From positions 1 through 21,390 of the IMG/VR virus record IMGVR_UViG_3300046674_000376: a DNA stretch of 21,390 nucleotides, one strand, 5' to 3'. Position 1 is the first letter of the stretch; each line of letters begins with the position of its first letter. Position numbers and translations under genes: made by a program. This DNA comes from a virus. The notes beneath the pieces were generated by a model, which searched no databases, was not told where the DNA came from, and worked only from the letters and a program-made list of their open reading frames with translations. Positions 11,816-20,183 of the stretch are shown here, piece by piece.

Positions 11816-12583
11816 TCAGGAACCCTTCTTCTCAAGCACGGTGACGCGATTCTCCAGAGCGGAGAGACGCTGTTCGGTGGTCTGCGTCGGCTTCGGGGCC
11901 GGGCCCGGCAGTGGGGCGGGGAGAGTGGTCGGCTTCGACCAGGAGGCCGGATGCGTCAGCCGCTCGGCGACGTCCTTGCGGAGCTGGGCCATGGTGAAGG
12001 TGAACTTGCCGCGGGTGCCGTAGCCCTCGACCGGTCCGGCCGGGTCGATCTTCCCCTCGACGCTGGTCTCCAGGTGGCCGGCGACCGAGCCCGAGCCCCA
12101 GTCGTGGTGCCTGCAGATCGCCGCGTTCCAGCGGACCCAGGTGTCGTACTGCGCCCGCGTGTACACGTCGCGGCCGTTGCCGAGGTTCTCCGTCTCGATG
12201 CCGTACAGCTGGTCGTTGCCGTCGACCGTGCTCGACTTGTCCTGCTTGGGCAGCGGCTTCTCTGCGGTGATCGCCGCCATGACGTTCGCGGCGGCCAGGC
12301 CCGCGTGGTTGGCGCGGTGGCAGGAGACCAGGACGGCGACGCCCGACTTGGGCAGGAACGTGTGGCAGAGCGGCGGCGGGAGGCTCGGCGCCCCGCCGGT
12401 GGTCACCGCCTTCAGCGAGTCGGACCCGGCCGTGTGGTGGTTGAGGACGCCGTGGACGGGGCCGAACGGCTTGCCGGTCGCGGAGTCGCGGCCGCGGGTG
12501 GTCCAGCCGTCGAACTCGGTGTACTTCACACCCTCGTCCTTGAGCGCTGCCCGCCATTCGGCAGGGGTCATCGGTGTGGCCAT
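11816..12583 (-). CDS. Endolysin: N-acetylmuramoyl-L-alanine amidase (Amidase_2 type)
   Basis: 255 residues from ATG 12583, with GGAG about nine bases before it. Residues 40-185 form an Amidase_2 (T7 lysozyme-like) fold. The first zinc ligand is in HGVLNHHTAG (H49 or H50). The fold continues through AVLVSCHRANHAG and LYGIETEN. The other ligands are in AGHLETSVEGKIDP (H170, D180, with K178 in the usual catalytic place). It cuts the bond between muramic acid and the stem peptide. A Pro-rich linker (220-234) leads to a short heptad-like end (TEQRLSALENRVTVLEKK) in place of a recognised wall-binding domain. The holin follows one base later. Confidence 0.93.
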   Translation of the reverse strand: MATPMTPAEWRAALKDEGVKYTEFDGWTTRGRDSATGKPFGPVHGVLNHHTAGSDSLKAVTTGGAPSLPPPLCHTFLPKSGVAVLVSCHRANHAGLAAANVMAAITAEKPLPKQDKSSTVDGNDQLYGIETENLGNGRDVYTRAQYDTWVRWNAAICRHHDWGSGSVAGHLETSVEGKIDPAGPVEGYGTRGKFTFTMAQLRKDVAERLTHPASWSKPTTLPAPLPGPAPKPTQTTEQRLSALENRVTVLEKKGS

Positions 12584-12605
12584 GCAGGTCTCCAGACGCG
12601 AAGAA

Positions 12606-12629
12606 GCCCCGGGCCGGTCGGCGCGGGGC
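12606..12629 (-). terminator. Small hairpin before the endolysin gene
   Basis: GCCCCG and CGGGGC can pair across a 12-base loop, between the tail-gene stop at 12648 and the endolysin start at 12583. It could lower read-through from structural to lysis genes. The stem is short and the call weak. Confidence 0.3.
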
Positions 12630-12647
12630 GGGCGGCGTGGGGGATGG

Positions 12648-13139
12648 TCAGAGGGCAGGCGTGTACCGGCGGACGGTGAGTTGTCCGTAGTCCCGATCGA
12701 CGGTGATCGACTGCCCGTCGGCGGCGGTGGACATGGCGTCGCCGCGCAGCACAACGACCATGCGGTGCCCGGCAGGCCAGCTGTCCGGAACCGTGTACAC
12801 GGTGTCGGTGTACAGCGGCATGTGATGCCGCACCCGGTCCACGTTGTCGCCGCACCAGGAGCTGATCCGCGTCCACGGGCTGGCGCTTCCCTGCCCGTTG
12901 TCGCAGTCGTACTGCCACAGGTGGTAGCCGACCCCGACTACGTAGCCCGGCGAGGTGTCGTTGGTGACGCGGGCGCGGGCGGTGACGTCCAGGACGTCAC
13001 CCGCCACGACAGGGACGACGGCCCGCAGGAGCGTCCGGTAGCCGAGTCCAGCAGACAGTCCGATCGGCAGCGAACTGGCAGGAACCTCGTCGGTGGCGTA
13101 CAGCCCGGTGAGGGTGCAGCCTTCAAGAGACGTGATCAC
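12648..13139 (-). CDS. Unknown beta-rich protein, likely tail-associated
   Basis: 163 residues from GTG 13139, with AAGGAG nine bases upstream; the frame to 13190 extends into the previous gene. The sequence is rich in predicted strands (RTLLRAVVPVVAGDVLDVTA, then TVYTVPDSWPAGHRMVVVLR and ITVDRDYGQLTVRRY) with conserved-looking Trp and Tyr. This suits a jelly-roll or similar beta-sandwich surface protein. It lies between fibre-like genes and the endolysin, where receptor-binding or baseplate decoration proteins are usual. I do not recognise a family, and host binding is only an inference from position. Confidence 0.7.
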   Translation of the reverse strand: MITSLEGCTLTGLYATDEVPASSLPIGLSAGLGYRTLLRAVVPVVAGDVLDVTARARVTNDTSPGYVVGVGYHLWQYDCDNGQGSASPWTRISSWCGDNVDRVRHHMPLYTDTVYTVPDSWPAGHRMVVVLRGDAMSTAADGQSITVDRDYGQLTVRRYTPAL

Positions 13140-13152
13140 AGATAGACGCTCC

Positions 13153-13650
13153 TTACGATGCGGCTTCGTAGGTGATGGACCCGCGCACAATGTGTCCGGC
13201 GGCCAGCGTTGCGGGAGTGGTCGGCGTCATGTTCGACCCGGTTGCCGGGGTGGCCGACGTCGGGAAAGTGGCGTTCACCACGGACTGCCCCGCGCCGAGG
13301 GTGAGTTGCCCGATGTAGGTGGATCCGGCGGTGGCGCGGGCGCCGCCGATGGTGTCCACGCCAGCGTTGGCTGCGGCCGCCGGCATGCTGAAGCTGTAGG
13401 TTCCCGCCCCGTAGGTGGTGGTGCCGCCGGCGGTGAGGGTGAACCCGGCGATCACCGTGCGGCCGATTTTCAGGTACCTGCCGAGAAGAGTTCCGTTGTT
13501 CAGGACCGGGTTGGTGGTAGCCGCGGTCCATGCCGGGGTGTACGCCGTCCACGCCCCGAAGAAGGTGTTGAACTGATCGCGGATCTCCTGGTTCAGGAGC
13601 GCGGCGGTGACGACCTCGCCGACCACCCAGGTACGCGGGGCGAACGTCAC
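13153..13650 (-). CDS. Tail fibre-like minor tail protein
   Basis: 165 residues from GTG 13650, in a GTGA overlap with the zinc-ribbon gene. The N-terminus, FAPRTWVVGEVVTAALLNQE followed by IRDQFNTFFGAWTAYTPAWT, is a pattern I associate with actinophage tail tip and fibre proteins, where it serves as the attachment part. The rest is low in charge and rich in Thr, Ala and Gly. Its many short strands (VIAGFTLTAGGTTTYGAGTY) are typical of trimeric phage fibres that reach the cell surface. It is short for a complete fibre. Confidence 0.8.
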   Translation of the reverse strand: MTFAPRTWVVGEVVTAALLNQEIRDQFNTFFGAWTAYTPAWTAATTNPVLNNGTLLGRYLKIGRTVIAGFTLTAGGTTTYGAGTYSFSMPAAAANAGVDTIGGARATAGSTYIGQLTLGAGQSVVNATFPTSATPATGSNMTPTTPATLAAGHIVRGSITYEAAS

Positions 13651-14156
13651 TGTGCCTCCTCGATCGCGGGCGAGAGCGAGGATCGCCGGGCGCCGGCCAG
13701 TAGCCCGGCGGCAGCCGCGGACTCGGCGACCATGCCGTCCAGGACCGGATCCTCAGATGGCGGTGGCGGCCGGTCCCAACTCGGATCCTCGGGATGCCAC
13801 CAGTTCCGTTCGTGCGGCAGCTGGTCAGCGACAGACGCCTCGGCTGCGGCAACGTCCTCGGGGAAAATGAGCCGGATCCAGCCGAGCCCGCACTCGGTGC
13901 ATGCCATCCGCGGGTCGGACGGCGTCACCACCTGCGCCGACCCGCACGGGCAGTCGGCGACCCATCTGTTGTGATTGATTCGGGCGTAGGCCTGCTGGCC
14001 GAGGATGTAGCCGTCGGGCGGGACCAGGCGCCGCTGCTGGCGGTGCTCCGCCCACCGGAACACCCGCGCTGCTGGCGGGACCTGCGACCAGTCCTCGGGG
14101 TGGCGCGCGGGCGGCGGCAGATAGAAGGCTTCCGCCCGGATGACGGGGATGGACAC
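13647..14156 (-). CDS. Zinc-ribbon protein in the tail operon
   Basis: 169 residues from GTG 14156, with AAGGGG six bases before it. A central C69, C71, C86, C89 arrangement (ADCPCGSAQ and ACTECGLGW) makes a clear zinc-ribbon-like knuckle. The N-terminus is rich in Pro and aromatic residues (FYLPPPARHPEDW), and the C-terminus carries an acidic, Pro-rich stretch (HPEDPSWDRPPPPSEDP) then an Ala-rich helix. A zinc ribbon among tail genes is unusual, since these domains more often bind nucleic acid; here it may just stabilise a structural protein. No function is established that I know of. Confidence 0.75.
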   Translation of the reverse strand: MSIPVIRAEAFYLPPPARHPEDWSQVPPAARVFRWAEHRQQRRLVPPDGYILGQQAYARINHNRWVADCPCGSAQVVTPSDPRMACTECGLGWIRLIFPEDVAAAEASVADQLPHERNWWHPEDPSWDRPPPPSEDPVLDGMVAESAAAAGLLAGARRSSLSPAIEEAQ

Positions 14157-14167
14157 GACGGCCCCTT

Positions 14168-16630
14168 TCAGTAGGCGAGCCGGGTCGTGGACCCAAGGAC
14201 GGCATAGGTCGCGTCGTCCAGGACCCAGACGCTGTCGGTGACCGACGCCGAGGTGTGGAACTGGATGACGTGCGACCGGTCCTTGAGCGTCTCGGTGTAG
14301 CCCTCGACGGTGGCGCGGACGGACGACGCCGGCGCCTGCGCGGGCATCGAGGTGACGGTGAAGTAGCTGGAGACGTCGGCGTCGAGGATGTCGAGGTAGG
14401 CGGCCAGGGTGTACGCCTCGACGACCACCTCGCGCATCTCGGGCATGGGGTTGGCGTAGCGGGACACCAGCCAGTACGCCGCGTCGAGCACGCTGTTGTC
14501 GGAGGTCTTGATGACGTCGAGCTGCTGCGGATACTCGCCGAACGCCAGGACTGACGAGGGCGCGGTGACCTTCTGCGTGGCGCCGCCGGGCCGCGAGGCC
14601 TCGACGGAGTTGATCAGCTTCTGGTCGTCGTCCGCGTAGTTGCTGCCCGGCTCCAGATCGGCGTAGGCGATCGTGAAAACTTCCGTGCTCGGGTCGGGGT
14701 TGTAGCGCAGGTCGCGGGACTGATAGGCGAGCCCGTAGAAGTCACGCTCGGCGTAGAGCTTGCCCGACTCGGTGGACTCGACCTCCCGCATGCGCGCGAC
14801 GACGCCGGTGCCGCCGGGCCCCTGTGAGGCGATCGCGTCGTGTGTGGTGCCCAGGATCGTCACCGACGGGATGCCGGCATAGCGGGCCAGCCGCTGCATC
14901 CGAACGTCCGCGTCCTCGCCAGAGAAGCCCGAGGTCGCGGCCTGGTAGTGGGACGGTGAGATGGTCGCGCCGATGCTGCCGGTGACCGAGGTGACCGCGA
15001 CGTGGGCGATCTGCCCGGAGAACAGCCGGGCCCCGCGATATCCGCCGATGTGCATCGTGCGCAGGCCGAACATGTCGACCACGCTGCTCGTGAAACTGGA
15101 GGCGACGCCGTCCACGTAGAGCTGCTTGGTGGGGTAGCCGTCGTGCACGACGTGATGCCAGGCCCCGTCGTTCAAGGCGGCCCCACCCGAGGCGTAGACG
15201 GTGAGCGTGCCACCACTGTCGGTGTGCTCGATGGTGAGGACACCGCTGGCATTCAGGGCGTAGACGATCTGGTGATCGAGGCCCGGCTCGAACATCCCCA
15301 GGATCGCGCGCGACACCGTCGTCGTCTTGATCCAGAACTCGACGGTCTGCCAGTACGTCGTCGAGTCGGCCGCGAACTGGGCGCCCAAGTCGCCCGTCAA
15401 GTACTTGCCCGCGCTGGCGCTGGCAGGGGTGAACGTGACCGAGCTATCGCCCGTGTCCGCGAGCCCGTCCGTGCCGAACTCCAGCGTTCCGCCGGCGCCG
15501 ACCTGGGTGACGGCGAGCGCCCCGCTTCCTCGCCCGGACAGGTCGCCAGCCGCCGTCGAGCCGGACGGCTCGGTGAGCGGGTAGTACGCGGACACGAAGT
15601 CCGTGACGCCCGGCACGTCCTGCGTGAGGATCTCGCAGGCGAGCATGCTCTTGAGGACGGGCAGTCGGTTGAGCCGCTTGAACAGATCGGTGCACGAGAT
15701 CCGCACCGTGGAGAGCAGGCCTTCCCACTCGATGGGCCATTCGTTGACCATGCCGTAGAAGCGGGGCCGGACCTCGGCGCCGATCAGCTTCCACTCGATG
15801 TAGTCGGCCGTGCCGCCCGTGCGGGTGGTCGGGAAATCGACGGCGTGAGTCTGCGAGGTGACCCACGCAGGGGTGGCCAGGGTTCGGCGGGTCGTCCACT
15901 CCCAGCCGTCGCCGGATGTCTCCCAGTACACGGTCCCGCCGGACTCCCGCACCCGCAGCCACGCGTGGTCGATCGCGCTGTACGTGAGGTTGGTCGGGGC
16001 CCCGTCGGCGAACCCGGTCTGCGACTGAGCACTGATCACACCGGTGCCCGCGTCGTAGCGCCAGCCGATGCGCGTACCCGAGGTGGTCGAGGTGACCCAC
16101 ATCGAGGCCGCGCAGTTGCTGCTTCCGTTGAGCGCGGGCACCGCGGCGAGCTTCGCCGTCAGCTTGCTACCCACCAGATTCCAGGTGCGGGCGCTGGTGA
16201 AGTTGGTGTCGACGCCGGGAGCCATGGGAATGCGCAGTCGGCTGTCGCTGGTCTCGATGGCGGGGCCGGTGTTCGTCGTCCACAGGGTGGAGTCGACGCG
16301 CTGGTCGTCGAACGCGTCGCCCAGCATGGCCATCGGGTACGGCGCCGACCCGGACCGCGTGGGCATCACGGCCTGCGAGATCCGGATCGGGGCGTTGCGC
16401 CGCACGAACGGGTAGTACGGCGAGCTGCTGTTGCCCGGCGTGAACCGTCCGTCCTGGTTGTCGAGGCTCAGCGTCGCCGTGCCGGCCTGCGTCTCGGAGC
16501 GCTCGTCGGAGGCGCCCCGGGCGATGACGACTCCGATCGTGTCGTCGGAGTAGGGGCTGATGTCCGTCCAGGTGATGGTGGACGGCAGCTGTACGAGACC
16601 GCCCCAGCCCACCTCTACGAGCACGGGCAT
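14168..16630 (-). CDS. Minor tail protein with LamG-like domain (tail tip)
   Basis: 820 residues from ATG 16630, four bases after the tape-measure stop, with a GGGGGGTGAG ribosome site. The N-terminal 90 residues (TWTDISPYSDDTIGVVIARG, then GTATLSLDNQDGRFTPGN) resemble the start of actinophage tail tip proteins. A first beta-sandwich follows at about 110-275 (DAFDDQRVDSTLWTT, WLRVRESGGTVYWETSGDG). At 345-550 is a LamG/concanavalin-like domain (AYYPLTEPSGSTAAGDLSG, YWQTVEFWIKTT, GAWHHVVHDG, KQLYVDGVASS). The C-terminal 270 residues look like a tail hub. As the only large gene after the tape measure, it may combine the distal-tail and tail-lysin positions and bind host glycans. Confidence 0.88.
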   Translation of the reverse strand: MPVLVEVGWGGLVQLPSTITWTDISPYSDDTIGVVIARGASDERSETQAGTATLSLDNQDGRFTPGNSSSPYYPFVRRNAPIRISQAVMPTRSGSAPYPMAMLGDAFDDQRVDSTLWTTNTGPAIETSDSRLRIPMAPGVDTNFTSARTWNLVGSKLTAKLAAVPALNGSSNCAASMWVTSTTSGTRIGWRYDAGTGVISAQSQTGFADGAPTNLTYSAIDHAWLRVRESGGTVYWETSGDGWEWTTRRTLATPAWVTSQTHAVDFPTTRTGGTADYIEWKLIGAEVRPRFYGMVNEWPIEWEGLLSTVRISCTDLFKRLNRLPVLKSMLACEILTQDVPGVTDFVSAYYPLTEPSGSTAAGDLSGRGSGALAVTQVGAGGTLEFGTDGLADTGDSSVTFTPASASAGKYLTGDLGAQFAADSTTYWQTVEFWIKTTTVSRAILGMFEPGLDHQIVYALNASGVLTIEHTDSGGTLTVYASGGAALNDGAWHHVVHDGYPTKQLYVDGVASSFTSSVVDMFGLRTMHIGGYRGARLFSGQIAHVAVTSVTGSIGATISPSHYQAATSGFSGEDADVRMQRLARYAGIPSVTILGTTHDAIASQGPGGTGVVARMREVESTESGKLYAERDFYGLAYQSRDLRYNPDPSTEVFTIAYADLEPGSNYADDDQKLINSVEASRPGGATQKVTAPSSVLAFGEYPQQLDVIKTSDNSVLDAAYWLVSRYANPMPEMREVVVEAYTLAAYLDILDADVSSYFTVTSMPAQAPASSVRATVEGYTETLKDRSHVIQFHTSASVTDSVWVLDDATYAVLGSTTRLAY

Positions 16631-16634
16631 GTGC

Positions 16635-19600
16635 TCACCCCCCGAGGTTGAGTCGCACGGTCGCGCCCTGCGCGCGGCCGAACTGCAGAAGGACACGCTG
16701 GATTTCGCGGCCGACGGCGACCGGGTCCATCGCCTGCTCGATGCGAACGTTGACGACCATGCCGCCGCCGCCGACGCCCGGTGCGGCAGGCCGTCCGAGG
16801 ACGGGCCGGGTTCCGGCGACCCGGCCGGCCACCACACCGAGTGCTCGGTCGAGGTGGGGGACCGCGTCGACCAGGCCGTGGGCGAGCCCCTTCGTGGAGA
16901 AGCGGCCGAGCTCCGCCATCACGGTGCTGGGGCTCTTGATGCCGAGCGCCTTCTTGATCGCCTTCTGCATGCCCTTGGCGATGGACATCATCAGTTTCTC
17001 GATGTCCTTCTGCTGGCCCTCCAGTCCCTTCAAGAAGCCCCGGCCAGCGTTCTTACCCGAGTCGTACATCCGGTCGGCGCCGACCTGCCCGAGGGTCGCC
17101 GTCGATTTGTTCAGCTGCGTTTCCAGCGAGTTGATCGAGTTGAAGGTGTTCTTATCCGCGCCGACCAGGGCCGAGGCGTAGGCGTAGCCGGCCTCCGGGC
17201 CCATGTTGAGGATCTGGTGCAGGAGGCTCTTGTTGAGCCCCTTCTTGGCCAGCATGTCGATGTACTTCGTGAACTGCTTGATCTGCGCCAACTTGCTGGC
17301 CAGGCCGCCCTTGATGCCGCCCGCGGTGACCTGGTCCGGCTCCATGCCGAGATTGGACAGACCCGCGCCCTCGCGTGCGTTCTTCGTGACGTCACTCGCG
17401 AAGGCCTTCGCCTCGGCGATCTTCTTGACCAGGGCGTCGCGCTTCTTCGCCGCGGTCAGGAGCTTGTTGGTCTCCCGGTGGACGTAGGCCACCAGGCGGT
17501 TGTCCTTGCTGCCGGTGAACGCCGCCCAGATGTCCTTGGCCAGCGCCTTCGACGTCGCCTTGATCTTGTCCTGCGAGCCCGTGAGCCCGACGATCAGTCC
17601 CTTGCCGATGTCTGCCGCCAGCGCCTTCGTTTTCTTCGACGGGGAGGCGATCTGCAGCTCGGCCTTGATACCGGTGACGACGGCGGCCGCCATGGAGCGG
17701 GCGGCCGAGTCGACCCTGGACGTGGAGCCGGCCATGCCGGACATGAGGCCCTGCGCCACAGCGGCACCGGCGCCGGGCATGCCGCGGCCGCCGCCGAGGC
17801 TGTCGGCATTGATGGCCTCAATGAGACTGCGGTGCTTCGCTGTAGAGCGAGCGTTGATCATGTACTCGCCGTTGGACGCCATGATCGGGATGCTGTCCGA
17901 GGTGCCGGTTCCCGGGCCGCTGATCGGGCCGCCGCCGGGGAATCCGACCGGGCCGCCGCTCGCGTAGTTGCCGCCCTCGTGGAAGACCGTGCCCGCGTTC
18001 GAGGTCTTCGTCTGCATGACGATGTAGGTGACGGCGGTCTTCCCGTCGATCTCGTTCAGGCGCCGTTGGGCGCGCGAGACTTCGTAGAGCAGGTTGGAGA
18101 TGTCGCCCTTGACGGCCGCCTTCTTCGAGGCCGGCACCGTCGAGAGCTTCTTCTTCGCCGCGGTGACCTTCGCCTCAAGGTCCTCGATGTTCCCCTTCAG
18201 CCGGGCAGTCTTGTCCGGCGTCCGGAGAATCTGATCCGCGAGCGCTTTCGCCTGGCTCTTCGTCAGACCCATGGCCTGGGCCGACTCGATGAGCTTCTCG
18301 CGGCCGCGGGCGTAGACCCGGTTGGCGGCCTCCCACGATCCGGTGGACTGCCGGGTCTGTGCCGCGGCTTCGTCGGTTTTCGCGGCCAGGTCGTTCAGCG
18401 CGGTCGCGGCCGCCTGCGCCTTCGGCGAGTTGAGGTCCAGCTCGCCGTTGATCATGTGGAGAGCGCCGTGGTTCTCCTTGGCCGCCTTCGCCGCAGCGTC
18501 GATGCTCGCCTCGAACCCGATCATCCCGCCGATGCCGGCGCGCTGCGCGTCATTGAGCGCCTGGATCGACTGCCGCAGACCGTCGGCACTCTGCTTCTGC
18601 GCGGCGAGAGCGGCCTGCGCCGACTGTGCCTGCTTGCCGAAGAGGCCCTGCGCCTCGGCCGCCAGGTCCTGCTCGAACTTGGCGTCGGCCAATGCCGACT
18701 TGTACGAGCTGAGCCTGCGCGTGAAGTCCGTGACGTCGTGGCCGCCCTTGCCGTACTGGGCCGACATCCGCTTCAGCGCCACTGCCGCCAGGTCCGCCTT
18801 GCCGCCACGCACCAGGGTGGTCAGACCCTTGTCGATCGCGTCCAGCTTCTCCTTCGCCTCGTTGTGAGGCGTGGAGTCCGCCATGCCCAGCGAGAACACC
18901 TTGACCAGGCCCTGCTGAACCTTGTCGGTGGTGCTCGCATCAGTGATGTTCCGGATGCCGTCGTACAAGCCGCCGAGGTCTTTGCCGAAGACCCGCGCGG
19001 CCTCGCCGGTCGCCTTGCCCGTGCGGGCGAGATTGCCCAGCGAGGTGGTCAGCTTGTCGACGTCCGGAGGCGCCGCCTTCCCGACCTTCGACAACTGGAT
19101 CATCGCCACCGTGAACAGGCCGATACCGACGGCCGCCAGGTTGAGCTTGGCCTGAGTCGACAGCGTCCCGGCCGCCCTGCGCAGCGACCCCATCGTGGTG
19201 GCCGATCCCAGGGCCGCCGTTCCCATACCGCGGATCGCCGTCGCTGCCGCGTCAAAACCGCCCACCAGCAGCTGGATTCCGGAGCCTGCCAGCTTCACCG
19301 CACGGATCGCGACGGCTGTCTGCATGAGCACCGTGACGAATCCCGGCGGCAGCGACGCGACCAGCGAGGCCGCGGCGTTCGCGAGCTGGAGCACGCCCAC
19401 GCCCACACCGGATGCCGCCTGCAGCAGGTTGAGCGCCGCGGAGGCGACGTTCTTCAGCGTCTCCGCCAGGAGCGGGCCCTGGGCACGCGCGTAGTCCATG
19501 AACTCGGACAGGGCTCCGCCGACCTTGCCCGTGTCGAGGGTGCGCATCAGGTGCACGAGTCCGTCGTTCGCTCGCCGCAGCGAGCCCGTCGCGAAGTCTG

Positions 19601-20183
19601 CGAACTTCTTCGAGAGCCCGTCGAGGGCCGGGCTCATCATGCCGCCGGCCACCGTCGTCATGAAGCGGTCCAGCTCGGTGGATGCCCCCTTCACCAGCGG
19701 GGTCAACTTCGGCAGCATCGCCGAGGCGACCGCCAGGCCCTTGGTGAAGACGGGCATCGTGTCCTTGGCCAGACCGTCCGACCAGGCCGCGTACTGCTTC
19801 TTCAACGTCGACAGGCCGGCCGCCGCCTCGCGGGTGGCGGCCGGCATCTTCTGGATCTGCTGCTGGAACTCGGCCTGCGCCGTGATCGCAGCCTCGGACG
19901 TCGCGCCCGACTTGGCGACAGCATCCTCGTACTTCTTCTGCGCTTCGCTCGCATCGGACAGTGCGCCGATCTGCGGGATCACGGCTGCGCCGAAAGCCGC
20001 GACCGCAACGGCTGCCGCACCGGCCTGAGCGGCGAGCGGTGCCAGCGCGGCCGCGGCCGGGATCGCACCGCTGGCGAGCAGGAGCTTCTTGTGCAGGTCG
20101 CCCGCCGAGTCGCCCGCCCTGTCGAGAACGCGGCTCAGCCGGTCGCGGCCCTCCAGCGTGAACGTCAGGTGCGTGCCGGCCAT
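16635..20183 (-). CDS. Tail tape measure protein
   Basis: 1182 residues from ATG 20183 with GGAGGT upstream; the ATG shares a base with the stop of the chaperone fusion frame. It has the usual make-up of a tape measure. Hydrophobic Ala-rich stretches lie near 34-75 (AAALAPLAAQAGAAAVAVAA) and at about 280-320. Long helices rich in Ala, Lys and Gln follow. A Gly-rich break (FHEGGNYASGGPVGFPGGG, then SDSIPIMASNGEYMINARS) lies near 735-790, with repeated SPSK/SPST segments at about 845 and 1085. It sets tail length during assembly and passes into the host membrane at DNA entry. At the usual 0.15 nm per residue, the tail would be about 175 nm long. Confidence 0.95.
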   Translation of the reverse strand: MAGTHLTFTLEGRDRLSRVLDRAGDSAGDLHKKLLLASGAIPAAAALAPLAAQAGAAAVAVAAFGAAVIPQIGALSDASEAQKKYEDAVAKSGATSEAAITAQAEFQQQIQKMPAATREAAAGLSTLKKQYAAWSDGLAKDTMPVFTKGLAVASAMLPKLTPLVKGASTELDRFMTTVAGGMMSPALDGLSKKFADFATGSLRRANDGLVHLMRTLDTGKVGGALSEFMDYARAQGPLLAETLKNVASAALNLLQAASGVGVGVLQLANAAASLVASLPPGFVTVLMQTAVAIRAVKLAGSGIQLLVGGFDAAATAIRGMGTAALGSATTMGSLRRAAGTLSTQAKLNLAAVGIGLFTVAMIQLSKVGKAAPPDVDKLTTSLGNLARTGKATGEAARVFGKDLGGLYDGIRNITDASTTDKVQQGLVKVFSLGMADSTPHNEAKEKLDAIDKGLTTLVRGGKADLAAVALKRMSAQYGKGGHDVTDFTRRLSSYKSALADAKFEQDLAAEAQGLFGKQAQSAQAALAAQKQSADGLRQSIQALNDAQRAGIGGMIGFEASIDAAAKAAKENHGALHMINGELDLNSPKAQAAATALNDLAAKTDEAAAQTRQSTGSWEAANRVYARGREKLIESAQAMGLTKSQAKALADQILRTPDKTARLKGNIEDLEAKVTAAKKKLSTVPASKKAAVKGDISNLLYEVSRAQRRLNEIDGKTAVTYIVMQTKTSNAGTVFHEGGNYASGGPVGFPGGGPISGPGTGTSDSIPIMASNGEYMINARSTAKHRSLIEAINADSLGGGRGMPGAGAAVAQGLMSGMAGSTSRVDSAARSMAAAVVTGIKAELQIASPSKKTKALAADIGKGLIVGLTGSQDKIKATSKALAKDIWAAFTGSKDNRLVAYVHRETNKLLTAAKKRDALVKKIAEAKAFASDVTKNAREGAGLSNLGMEPDQVTAGGIKGGLASKLAQIKQFTKYIDMLAKKGLNKSLLHQILNMGPEAGYAYASALVGADKNTFNSINSLETQLNKSTATLGQVGADRMYDSGKNAGRGFLKGLEGQQKDIEKLMMSIAKGMQKAIKKALGIKSPSTVMAELGRFSTKGLAHGLVDAVPHLDRALGVVAGRVAGTRPVLGRPAAPGVGGGGMVVNVRIEQAMDPVAVGREIQRVLLQFGRAQGATVRLNLGG

